NCBI GenBank assembly: GCA_910588245.1 | Contig: CAJUQP010000004.1 | Span: 1 to 64,000, forward strand | Direction: 5' to 3' | Length of the DNA: 64,000 nucleotides | Source: an uncultured Muribaculaceae bacterium | GTDB taxonomy: Bacteria; Bacteroidota; Bacteroidia; Bacteroidales; Muribaculaceae | Shown here: one piece after another, positions 36,472 to 44,832 of the stretch | How positions within the stretch are numbered: the first letter of the stretch is position 1 | Layout of the letters: each line of letters begins with the position of its first letter | Made by a program: the position numbers and the translations under genes | Notes under the pieces: generated by a model | The model's database searches: none | The model's input: only the letters and a program-made list of their open reading frames with translations | What the model was told of the DNA's origin: nothing

Positions 36472-38658
36472 TCAGCGTATGAAAAGGAGCTCGCGGTATT
36501 TCGGGAGAGGCCAGATTTCATTGTCGACCATAAGCTCGAGCGCGTCGATATGAGTGCGGATCTCCTCCATGAGAGGAGCAACCTTGTCATGGTAGGCTAT
36601 AGCCTTATCCCTCTCGCTCGATTTCCTGTTGGCAACATGACGTTCGGCAGTCATGCTCTCAACAAGCGATTTGATCTGGCTGAGATGAGCGGCGATCTTC
36701 TCTATTGAGTCGAGATCGGCTCCTCCGATCTTCTTTGCCGTAGTCTCGTCGAAGAGAGCCTTGATCTTGTAGACATTGTCGAGAAGAAGACGCTGATAGG
36801 TGATGGCGGCGGGAATTATATGGTTTATGGCAAGGTCTCCGAGCACACGGCTTTCGATCTGGAGCTTCTTTGAATACATCTCCCATTTCACCTCGTTGCG
36901 GGCCTCAAGCTCTTTCTTGGTGAAAAGTCCGGTCTTCTCAAACATCTCCACGCTTGAAGGCCACAGATAGGAATCAAACATGACGGGCGCTGAAGACTCC
37001 ACATCGAGCCCTCTGCGCTTAGCCTCCTCTTTCCATTCATCGCTATAGCCGTTACCATCAAACTGTATGGCACGCGAACGTATGATGTTCTCCCGGGCCT
37101 CGTCGAGAAGAACCTTGTCTATTTGCTCCCCTTTGGCCACACGCTTGTCCACACGGTCTGCGAATCCCGACAGTTCGTCGGCTACGGCGGCGTTCAGGGC
37201 GATAAGCGCGGAAGCGCAGTTGGCTGATGATCCCACAGCACGATATTCGAAGCGGTTACCGGTGAACGCGAACGGACTCGTTCGGTTTCTGTCTGTATTA
37301 TCGATCATAAGCTCGGGGATCTGGTTCACGTCGAGTCTCATACCCTCCTTACCCTGAAGGATGATGGCATCAGTCTCGTTTTTCTCTATGCTGTCGAGAA
37401 TCTCTGTGAGCTGGCTGCCGAGGAACATTGAGATGATTGCCGGGGGAGCCTCGTTGGCACCAAGACGATGGGCATTCGTGGCGGTCATGATCGACGCCTT
37501 GAGAAGCGCGTTGTGCTTATGCACCGCTGCCATGACATTGCTGACAAACACGATGAACTCAAGGTTCTGACGCGGGGTCTTGCCCGGAGAAAAGAGGAGT
37601 TTTCCGGTGTCAGTGCCAAGGCTCCAGTTATTATGCTTTCCACTGCCGTTGATTCCGGCAAAAGGTTTCTCATGAAGGAGCACACGGAAATTATGACGGC
37701 GTGCTACTTCATTCATGACCGACATCAGAAGCAGGTTATGGTCGTTGGCGAGATTGGCTTCCTCAAATATAGGAGCAAGCTCGAACTGATTGGGGGCAAC
37801 CTCATTGTGTCGTGTCTTGGCAGGGATTCCCAGACGATGGCACTCAATCTCGAGATCAAGCATGAAAGCCTCGACACGGCTCGGTATGGCACCGAAATAA
37901 TGGTCTTCAAGCTGCTGGTTCTTGGCGCTCTCATGCCCCATGAGCGTACGGCCTGTCATCACAAGATCTGGACGCGCGGCATAAAGTGACTCATCAACCA
38001 GGAAATACTCCTGCTCCCAACCGAGATAGCAGCACACGTGCTTAACATCTTCATCGAAAAAGCGGGCAACCCGGGTAGCCGACTTGTCGACAGCATTGAG
38101 GGCGCGAAGCAGAGGAGTCTTGTAGTCGAGACTCTCGCCGGTGTATGAGATGAAGATAGTAGGTATGCACAATGTATTGTCGACTATGAAAGCCGGAGAA
38201 GAGATATCCCATGCGGAATATCCGCGAGCCTCGAAAGTGTTGCGGATGCCGCCGTTGGGAAAGCTTGAGGCATCCGGTTCCTGCTGCACGAGAAGCTTGC
38301 CGGAAAATGTCTCGATCACTCCACCCTTGCCGTCATGTTCGATAAAGGCATCATGCTTCTCGGCGGTGCCACCGGTCATCGGCTGAAACCAGTGGGTGTA
38401 ATGGCGTGCGCCCTGCTCCACGGCCCAACGCTTCATGCCGTCGGCCACACTGTCGGCCACCTTCCGGCTGATAGGCTCTTTGTTGTCGATTGCCTTCACG
38501 AGAGCCTCATATGTCTCGCGGGGAAGATACTCGAACATTTTCTGTCGGTTGAATACCTTTTCGGCATAATACTTATCGACCCTCTCTTTCGGGATCTCCA
38601 CCTTCACAGCCTTGCGCGAAGAGGCTTCCTCAACGCTTTTGAATCTTAAATCTGACAT
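36472..38658 (-). CDS. glnN: Type III glutamine synthetase
   Basis: Makes glutamine from glutamate, ammonium and ATP. The 728-residue length and the features MTGGTAEKHDAF, GWEQEYFLVD, RHNEVAPNQFELAPIFE and FAGINGSGKHNNWSLGT are diagnostic of the GSIII class, common in Bacteroidetes and cyanobacteria. It is the last gene of dapF-dapL-glnN (42 nt after dapL), linking nitrogen assimilation with lysine and peptidoglycan precursor synthesis. A terminator follows. Confidence 0.96.
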   Translation of the reverse strand: MSDLRFKSVEEASSRKAVKVEIPKERVDKYYAEKVFNRQKMFEYLPRETYEALVKAIDNKEPISRKVADSVADGMKRWAVEQGARHYTHWFQPMTGGTAEKHDAFIEHDGKGGVIETFSGKLLVQQEPDASSFPNGGIRNTFEARGYSAWDISSPAFIVDNTLCIPTIFISYTGESLDYKTPLLRALNAVDKSATRVARFFDEDVKHVCCYLGWEQEYFLVDESLYAARPDLVMTGRTLMGHESAKNQQLEDHYFGAIPSRVEAFMLDLEIECHRLGIPAKTRHNEVAPNQFELAPIFEEANLANDHNLLLMSVMNEVARRHNFRVLLHEKPFAGINGSGKHNNWSLGTDTGKLLFSPGKTPRQNLEFIVFVSNVMAAVHKHNALLKASIMTATNAHRLGANEAPPAIISMFLGSQLTEILDSIEKNETDAIILQGKEGMRLDVNQIPELMIDNTDRNRTSPFAFTGNRFEYRAVGSSANCASALIALNAAVADELSGFADRVDKRVAKGEQIDKVLLDEARENIIRSRAIQFDGNGYSDEWKEEAKRRGLDVESSAPVMFDSYLWPSSVEMFEKTGLFTKKELEARNEVKWEMYSKKLQIESRVLGDLAINHIIPAAITYQRLLLDNVYKIKALFDETTAKKIGGADLDSIEKIAAHLSQIKSLVESMTAERHVANRKSSERDKAIAYHDKVAPLMEEIRTHIDALELMVDNEIWPLPKYRELLFIR

Positions 38659-38700
38659 ATTGATATATTTATATGTAGAGTGAATATTCTTTTTTAACTT

Positions 38701-39927
38701 TTAAAACCCTTCAACAAGCCTCTCCATGGCTTTCCGGGTATTCTCAAGAGTGTTGAAGCCGGTGAATCTCACATAGCCCTCACCAAGAGTCCCGAATCCG
38801 CAACCCGGAGTAGTAGAGAAATTGAATTCATGAAGCAACATATTGAACAGATCCCACGACCCGCGTCCATCGCACGGAGAAGCCCAGACATAAGGTGAAT
38901 CATCGCCCCCATATGCCTTGAATCCGACCTTTACAAGCGCCTCCTTTATGATGGAAGCATTGTGGAGATAATAGTCAGTCGCAGCTTTCACATCATGCCG
39001 GCCTCCTGTGGTATAGACAGCAGCCGCGGCACGCTGTGACACATAGGAGCAACCGTTGAATTTTGTGGTCTGCCGCCGATTCCATAATGAATTGAGGCTA
39101 ACCTCCGAACCATCGGCATAACGTCCCTTGACGCTTTTAGGCACTACCGTATAGCCACATCTGAGTCCTGTGAAACCCGCGGTCTTGGAGAAACTCCTCA
39201 CCTCGATTGCAACGTCGATCGCTCCCGGAATCTCATAGATCGACCTTACAATACCCGGAGTCCTTACAAAAGCCTCGTATGCGGAATCGTATATGATGAG
39301 ACTTCCATGCTCCCTGGCGTAATCCACCCACTTCTGAAGTTCCGCTTTCCCTATGGCCACACCTGTAGGATTGTCGGGGAAACACAGGAATATGACATCC
39401 GCATGCCTTTCCGGAAGTTTCGGAAGAAAACCGTTGTCCGGATCACAGTCAAGATATACAAGATTGCTCCATATTCCATCTGTAAGCACTCCCGCACGTC
39501 CGTCAATCACACTGTCATCGACATAGACCGGATAAGAGGGGTTCATGACGGCTACTGTACAGTCTCGGGAATATATATCGCCGAGATTTCCGAGATCACT
39601 CTTTGCTCCGTCGCTTACAAAAATATCGTCAGACATTATGTCTATGCCACGTTGTCTGTAATCGTTGAGCGCTATGGCATCTCTAAGGAAAGGATAGCCC
39701 TGCTCCGGACCATACCCCCTGAATCCCTCAACTGTCGACATTTCATCGACAGCCTCATGCATAGCCTTCACCACTGAAGGGAACAGCGGAGTGGTGACAT
39801 CCCCGATATCCATCCGGATGACTTCCTTACCGGGATTCTCTGCCTTGAAGGCCGCGATTCTGCGTCCAACCTCAGAAAACAGATACGACACCGGAAGAAG
39901 CCGGAAATTATCGTTTACCTCAATCAT
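38701..39927 (-). CDS. dapL: LL-diaminopimelate aminotransferase
   Basis: PLP-dependent enzyme converting tetrahydrodipicolinate directly to LL-diaminopimelate using glutamate, so bypassing the succinylase route. The 408-residue length fits. PLP-site features: SDGAKSDLGN near the N-terminal third, FPDNPTGVAIGK, YDSAYEAF and the Schiff-base Lys in SFSKTAGFTGLRCG. It lies between dapF (34 nt upstream) and glnN (42 nt downstream). Glutamate from GdhA or the GS pathway supplies the amino group. Confidence 0.96.
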   Translation of the reverse strand: MIEVNDNFRLLPVSYLFSEVGRRIAAFKAENPGKEVIRMDIGDVTTPLFPSVVKAMHEAVDEMSTVEGFRGYGPEQGYPFLRDAIALNDYRQRGIDIMSDDIFVSDGAKSDLGNLGDIYSRDCTVAVMNPSYPVYVDDSVIDGRAGVLTDGIWSNLVYLDCDPDNGFLPKLPERHADVIFLCFPDNPTGVAIGKAELQKWVDYAREHGSLIIYDSAYEAFVRTPGIVRSIYEIPGAIDVAIEVRSFSKTAGFTGLRCGYTVVPKSVKGRYADGSEVSLNSLWNRRQTTKFNGCSYVSQRAAAAVYTTGGRHDVKAATDYYLHNASIIKEALVKVGFKAYGGDDSPYVWASPCDGRGSWDLFNMLLHEFNFSTTPGCGFGTLGEGYVRFTGFNTLENTRKAMERLVEGF

Positions 39928-39961
39928 CTTTACCTATATACCTAAATTGTTTAAAATCCTG

Positions 39962-40834
39962 TCAAATGAAGAACCAGCCCTCGGCCACAAACTCTGCAGG
40001 CCCTGTCATGAAAACATGTCCGGTCACCCGGTCGTATCTTATATGGAGCGTTCCTCCGAGAAGCCGCACATCCACCTCGTCGTCAGCGATACCTTTGATA
40101 AATGCAGCCACGGCTGTGGCACACGCGCCAGTGCCACATGCAAGGGTTTCTCCGGAACCACGTTCCCACACCCTCATATCGATATGCCTCCTGTCGACAA
40201 CTTTCGCGAATTCGATATTGGCTTTCTCCGGGAATACCGGCGAGCACTCGATAAGCGGGCCATAATGATATATATATCTGTCAGTGATATCATCTACGAA
40301 AATCACACCATGAGGATTTCCCATTCCCACGGCAGTCACTCCAAATACGGCATCGTCCGCTTCCACCCTCTCGTCAGTCATAAACGTGTCCGGATCGCCG
40401 GCCGCAGGCACTTCTCCCCTTTTCAGGAAAGCTCTGCCCATATCGACAGTGACTTCTCCGACATGTCCGTCACGGAGATGCAGATGAAGCGTCTTTATGC
40501 CGGCGCCGGTCTCAAGGGTCACTACAGTTTTATCTGTGAAACCTTTGTCGTATACATACTTTGCCACACAGCGTGATCCATTGCCACACATCTGGGCCTC
40601 CGAGCCGTCGGCATTGAACATCCTCATACGGAAATCGGCGCTGGAGGAGGGGAGAATCGCTATCAACCCGTCGCTGCCAACGCCGAAGTGCCTGTCGCTA
40701 ATTTTTCGTGATAAGTCTGGAAGATCTGTCTCTTTCAAATGGAGAGAGGTGGGGGTACCAAGGGCATCGACATATATATAATCATTGCCGGCTCCTTGCA
40801 TTTTTGTAAAATATAGCCTTTTACAGTCAGACAT
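39962..40834 (-). CDS. dapF: Diaminopimelate epimerase
   Basis: Converts LL- to meso-diaminopimelate. The two catalytic cysteines are present: Cys83 in MCGNGSRC, and the second in LACGTGACAT near residue 230. The 290-residue length is slightly above E. coli DapF (274). First gene of the operon with dapL and glnN; a good promoter lies about 100 nt upstream on the minus strand. Confidence 0.96.
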   Translation of the reverse strand: MSDCKRLYFTKMQGAGNDYIYVDALGTPTSLHLKETDLPDLSRKISDRHFGVGSDGLIAILPSSSADFRMRMFNADGSEAQMCGNGSRCVAKYVYDKGFTDKTVVTLETGAGIKTLHLHLRDGHVGEVTVDMGRAFLKRGEVPAAGDPDTFMTDERVEADDAVFGVTAVGMGNPHGVIFVDDITDRYIYHYGPLIECSPVFPEKANIEFAKVVDRRHIDMRVWERGSGETLACGTGACATAVAAFIKGIADDEVDVRLLGGTLHIRYDRVTGHVFMTGPAEFVAEGWFFI

Positions 40835-40936
40835 ATATTATTCTTTACCTGGTGGAAACTTCAGCCGAATACTGTCGGCACAGAGATATCGACACATCTG
40901 AAATTATTCAAAAAACTTCTTCTGTGTTTAATGACG

Positions 40937-40968
40937 CAAAATTACGTAAAAATACATTAACCTACAAA
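40937..40968 (-). promoter_or_regulatory. Promoter of the dapF-dapL-glnN operon
   Basis: Read on the minus strand: TTTG (40968-40965), 20 nt, TAATTTTG (40944-40937), an exact Bacteroidetes consensus. The expected transcript start is near 40930, giving a leader of about 95 nt. Confidence 0.65.
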
Positions 40969-41084
40969 TATTTTGTTGAAATTTTCTTTTTGCAATCAAA
41001 AATTTAACATTTCAACCTTTTTATCATCATTTATCCCTTTTTGGTTGACAAATAAATTCACAGACCCGTTATTGTCAGCATATA

Positions 41085-42230
41085 CTACAGGCACAAGGCC
41101 AATATAATGTCGTCTGACACCATGATACTCTTTTCCGTAAGCGCTATATGACTTCGGGAAAGATCAAGCATACCGTTTTCAGCATACGGGCGTGCATTAT
41201 CCCAGACTTTCCGCGCCTCACGACTGCCGAAACGCCGGCTGAATTCATCCATATCTATACCTTCACGCATCCTGAGCCTCAACATTATCATCTCTTCCAT
41301 CATCTGCTCCGTGTTCAGACGTTCCTCTTCAAAAAATGGATGCCGGGCGGATGCGAGGCTACGAAATCTTCCGATATATTCCTTTATTTGCGAAGGATTG
41401 GAGCGACGGATATCAGCACCATCATAGGAATGCGCCGACGGCCCGACGCCGAGATAGGGATATCCTTTCCAATAACTGCTGTTGTGAACAGACTCAAAAC
41501 CCGGAAGTGAATAATTCGAGATCTCATAACGCCGGTAGCCATGGCTTGAGAGCGTCTCTGTCAGATACTCCCACATGCGGAGCGAATCATCTTCTCGGGG
41601 GAAAGTCAGCCTTCCCGTGTCGCGGAGCACAGAAATCGCAGTGTGCGGTTCAAACATCAGTGAATAAGCCGATATATGTTCCGGAGCGAGCGCCAATGCC
41701 TCATCCACGCTCTTACGCCATGAATCAAGTGTCTGACCGGGGAGTCCGAACATAAGATCAATGCTGATATTATCGAAAACACTCCTTAATATATAAAAAG
41801 CATCTTTTGCACGGGAGGCATCATGAACACGTCCCACTTTCCGAAGTTCATCATCCACAAACGACTGAACACCCATACTGACCCTGTTGACTCCGCAGTC
41901 TTTCCAGACACGGCAAATATCGCTGCCCACATCCTCCGGATTGACCTCAAGCGTAAATTCTCTTCTCCCCGCATCAGTCCCCCATATCCTCCTTAAGGCA
42001 TCACACACCCGGATAAATTCTCCCGTGGGTATCAAAGAGGGCGTACCACCACCCATATAAACGGTGTCAGGCACTCCCGTAAGCTCTCCGGCCCTCTCGT
42101 TCATTTCATTGACTATTGAATCAGCAAACGCCTCCCAGTCGGCAGTTTTGCAGCGCGTACTGAAAAAATCACAGTAGATGCACTTTGCCCTACAAAAAGG
42201 GATATGGATATAGAGTCCGGTTGTTTTCAT
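41085..42230 (-). CDS. hemW: Radical SAM HemW-type protein (heme chaperone family)
   Basis: A 381-residue radical SAM enzyme from MKTTGLYIHIPFCRAKCIYCDFF. The CxxxCxxC cluster motif is followed by Phe rather than a fourth Cys, which separates HemW from true oxygen-independent coproporphyrinogen oxidase HemN. HemW is thought to deliver heme in respiratory proteins. GGGTPSLIP and the C-terminal HemN-like domain are present. The start at 42230 is preferred over one 15 codons upstream because the conserved protein begins directly at KTTGLYIH. Confidence 0.9.
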   Translation of the reverse strand: MKTTGLYIHIPFCRAKCIYCDFFSTRCKTADWEAFADSIVNEMNERAGELTGVPDTVYMGGGTPSLIPTGEFIRVCDALRRIWGTDAGRREFTLEVNPEDVGSDICRVWKDCGVNRVSMGVQSFVDDELRKVGRVHDASRAKDAFYILRSVFDNISIDLMFGLPGQTLDSWRKSVDEALALAPEHISAYSLMFEPHTAISVLRDTGRLTFPREDDSLRMWEYLTETLSSHGYRRYEISNYSLPGFESVHNSSYWKGYPYLGVGPSAHSYDGADIRRSNPSQIKEYIGRFRSLASARHPFFEEERLNTEQMMEEMIMLRLRMREGIDMDEFSRRFGSREARKVWDNARPYAENGMLDLSRSHIALTEKSIMVSDDIILALCL

Positions 42231-42305
42231 ATTGAGAATTTGGAAGTTATCAAGTCCGGGAATTTGGCCGGCCATATGTTTTTATATGCTAAATTAATAA
42301 AAAAA

Positions 42306-42328
42306 TCGGAAACATGTTTTTTAACATA
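42306..42328 (+). promoter_or_regulatory. Putative operator upstream of the EF-G paralogue
   Basis: A 23-nt element identical at 22 positions to 1119-1141 upstream of gdhA, with core ATGTTTTTTAACAT. It ends 145 nt before the start codon. No clear TTTG/TAnnTTTG promoter pair is seen in between, so the promoter may depend on an activator. Confidence 0.5.
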
Positions 42329-42473
42329 CTAAAATGTAATCAATCATACGCGGATTTTTATTAAATTGCAACGCTTTTTGAAAGAAACGGTTTATCATGA
42401 TTCGACAAACCGCTCCTACACCGACAAAAGGCACACACAAAGAATAACACTTTCTTAAAATCTTATACAAAAA

Positions 42474-44630
42474 ATGAAGATTTATAAAACTGACGAAATC
42501 AAAAACATAGCCCTTATCGGATCGAAGGGCTCGGGAAAAACCACACTTGCGGAGTCGATGCTCTTCGAGTGTGGAGTCATAAAACGTCGCGGGACAATCG
42601 GAGCAGGCAACACGGTGTCCGATTATTTCCCCGTTGAGAAAGAATACGGCTATTCCGTTTTCTCGACAGTTTTCAATGCTGAGTTCAACGGCAAGAAGCT
42701 CAACGTGATCGATTGTCCGGGAGCAGATGACTTCGTCGGCAATTCATATACAGCGCTGGGAGTATGCGACACAGGCGTGATCGTGGTTGATTCCAACTAC
42801 GGCGTCGAGGTAGGCACCCAGAATATTTTCCGCACCACAGGGCTGCTCAAAAAGCCGGTTGTCTTCGCCCTCAACCAGATCGACGGCGAGAAAGCCGACT
42901 ATGACAATGTCATCGAGCAACTTCGCGAACACTTCGGTCCGAAAGTGATTCAGGTGCAGTATCCTCTTGAATGTGGTCCCAACTTCCATTCGATGATCGA
43001 CGTCCTTCTTATGAAGAAATACGAGTGGGGTCCGGATGGCGGTGTACCTGTTGTCTCGGAGATTCCCGAAGACCAGATGGAGAAAGCAAACGAACTGCAC
43101 AACGCACTCGTGGAAGCGGCCGCCGAGAACGACGAATCGCTCATGGATAAGTATTTTGAGCAGGGACATCTCTCGGAAGACGAAATGCGCGAAGGCATCC
43201 GCAAAGGCATGATCGACCGTAGCATATTCCCGGTATTCATCGTAAGCGCCCTCAAAGACATGGCAGTGCGCCGCATGATGGAATTCCTCGGCAACGTTTG
43301 CCCGTTTGTTTCCGACATGCCGTCGCCTGAGACCATTAACGGCGAAGAGGTGGCTCCCGACGCCAACGGTCCCCTTTCGGTATTCTTCTTCAAGACATCT
43401 GTTGAACCTCATATCGGTGAGGTATGCTATTTCAAGGTGATGAGCGGCACCCTTAAGGCTGGCGACGATCTCGACAATGTGTCGCGCGGCGGTAAGGAGC
43501 GTCTCGCCCAGATCTTCACAGTATGCGGCCAGATGCGAGTGCCTATCGAGAAGCTTGAGGCCGGCGACATAGGCGCCGCCGTGAAACTTAAAGATGTAAG
43601 GACCGGGAACACCCTGAATGAAAAGGGATGCGACTACCAGTTTGACTTCATAAAATATCCGGCTCCAAAATTCATACGCGCCATAAAACCCGTCACCGAG
43701 AGCGATGCTGAAAAGCTTATGAGCATCCTCACCCGCATGCACGAGGAAGATCCGACCTGGGTCATCGAGCAGAGCAAGGAACTGAAACAGACTCTCGTGA
43801 AAGGTCAGGGAGAATTCCACCTCCGCACTCTCAAATGGAGAATCGAGAACAACGAGAAACTTCCTATGGAGTTCCAGGAACCTAAGATTCCTTACCGCGA
43901 GACCATTACCAAGGCTGCCCGTGCTGACTACCGACACAAGAAACAGTCAGGAGGTTCAGGCCAGTTTGGCGAAGTGCATCTCATCATCGAGCCCTATACT
44001 GAAGGTATGCCTGAGCCCGACACTTACAAATTCGGCAACCAGGAATTCAAGCTGAATGTGCGCGACAAGCAGGAGATTCCCCTTGACTGGGGCGGAAAGC
44101 TCGTGGTCTACAACTGCATCGTAGGAGGCGCCATCGATGCCCGATTCATTCCCGCGATCGTGAAAGGACTTATGGACCGCATGGAACAAGGCCCGCTCAC
44201 AGGCTCATACGCCCGCGACGTACGCGTCATGATCTACGACGGCAAGATGCACCCGGTCGATTCGAATGAAATATCATTCCGTCTGGCAGGCCGCAACGCT
44301 TTCTCTCAGGCATTCAAGAATGCCAATCCTAAGATTCTGGAGCCTGTCTACGACGTCGAGGTCTATACACCTGGCGACACCATGGGCGACGTGATGAGCG
44401 ACCTTCAGGGACGCCGTGCTATCATCATGGGCATGGAAAGCGATAGCGGCATCGAAAAGCTCAACGCCAAAGTGCCTCTTAAAGAGATGTCATCCTATTC
44501 AACCTCCCTCAGCTCTATCACTGGAGGAAGAAGTTCCTTTACAATGCAATTCTCCTCTTACGAGCTGGTGCCTGGCGATGTTCAGGAAAAACTCCTCAAA
44601 GACTACGCAGCAACGCAAGAGGAAGACTGA
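42474..44630 (+). CDS. EF-G-like elongation factor lacking the catalytic His (EF-G2 type)
   Basis: Translational GTPase-fold protein of 718 residues with the domain order of EF-G: G domain, domain II (about 300-380), and domains III-V to the end. The P-loop is GSKGSGKT (16-23). The G3 motif, normally DTPGHVDF, reads DCPGADDF (80-87), so the catalytic His is Ala84. Switch I is also altered (GYS for GIT), and G4 reads NQID. An EF-G paralogue without GTPase activity is known in Bacteroides thetaiotaomicron (EF-G2), where it supports translation under carbon limitation; this gene fits that type by sequence. It is a single-gene unit with its own terminator. Confidence 0.9.
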   Translation: MKIYKTDEIKNIALIGSKGSGKTTLAESMLFECGVIKRRGTIGAGNTVSDYFPVEKEYGYSVFSTVFNAEFNGKKLNVIDCPGADDFVGNSYTALGVCDTGVIVVDSNYGVEVGTQNIFRTTGLLKKPVVFALNQIDGEKADYDNVIEQLREHFGPKVIQVQYPLECGPNFHSMIDVLLMKKYEWGPDGGVPVVSEIPEDQMEKANELHNALVEAAAENDESLMDKYFEQGHLSEDEMREGIRKGMIDRSIFPVFIVSALKDMAVRRMMEFLGNVCPFVSDMPSPETINGEEVAPDANGPLSVFFFKTSVEPHIGEVCYFKVMSGTLKAGDDLDNVSRGGKERLAQIFTVCGQMRVPIEKLEAGDIGAAVKLKDVRTGNTLNEKGCDYQFDFIKYPAPKFIRAIKPVTESDAEKLMSILTRMHEEDPTWVIEQSKELKQTLVKGQGEFHLRTLKWRIENNEKLPMEFQEPKIPYRETITKAARADYRHKKQSGGSGQFGEVHLIIEPYTEGMPEPDTYKFGNQEFKLNVRDKQEIPLDWGGKLVVYNCIVGGAIDARFIPAIVKGLMDRMEQGPLTGSYARDVRVMIYDGKMHPVDSNEISFRLAGRNAFSQAFKNANPKILEPVYDVEVYTPGDTMGDVMSDLQGRRAIIMGMESDSGIEKLNAKVPLKEMSSYSTSLSSITGGRSSFTMQFSSYELVPGDVQEKLLKDYAATQEED

Positions 44631-44666
44631 TCACCGAAAAAACCTACTTCCACCACTAACTTCATT

Positions 44667-44694
44667 GGGCAGCCATATTTTGGCTGCCCTTTTT
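44667..44694 (+). terminator. Terminator of the EF-G-like gene
   Basis: Perfect 8-bp arms gggcagcc / ggctgccc, followed by tttttat. Confidence 0.85.
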
Positions 44695-44760
44695 ATGCAC
44701 AGATCTTGGCGGCAGTTTTCCGACAGCAAACACGAACTTAACATAGCAGCCACAAATCGA

Positions 44761-44793
44761 AAGCGGGCTCACCAGTAAATGGCAAGCCCGCTT
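44761..44793 (-). terminator. Terminator of the glycogen operon
   Basis: Arms aagcgggct / agcccgctt (9 bp) with a 15-nt loop, 40 nt past the minus-strand phosphorylase stop. Confidence 0.65.
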
Positions 44794-44832
44794 TATTATG
44801 CATTATTAATTAGCGTCATCGACGCCACATCA

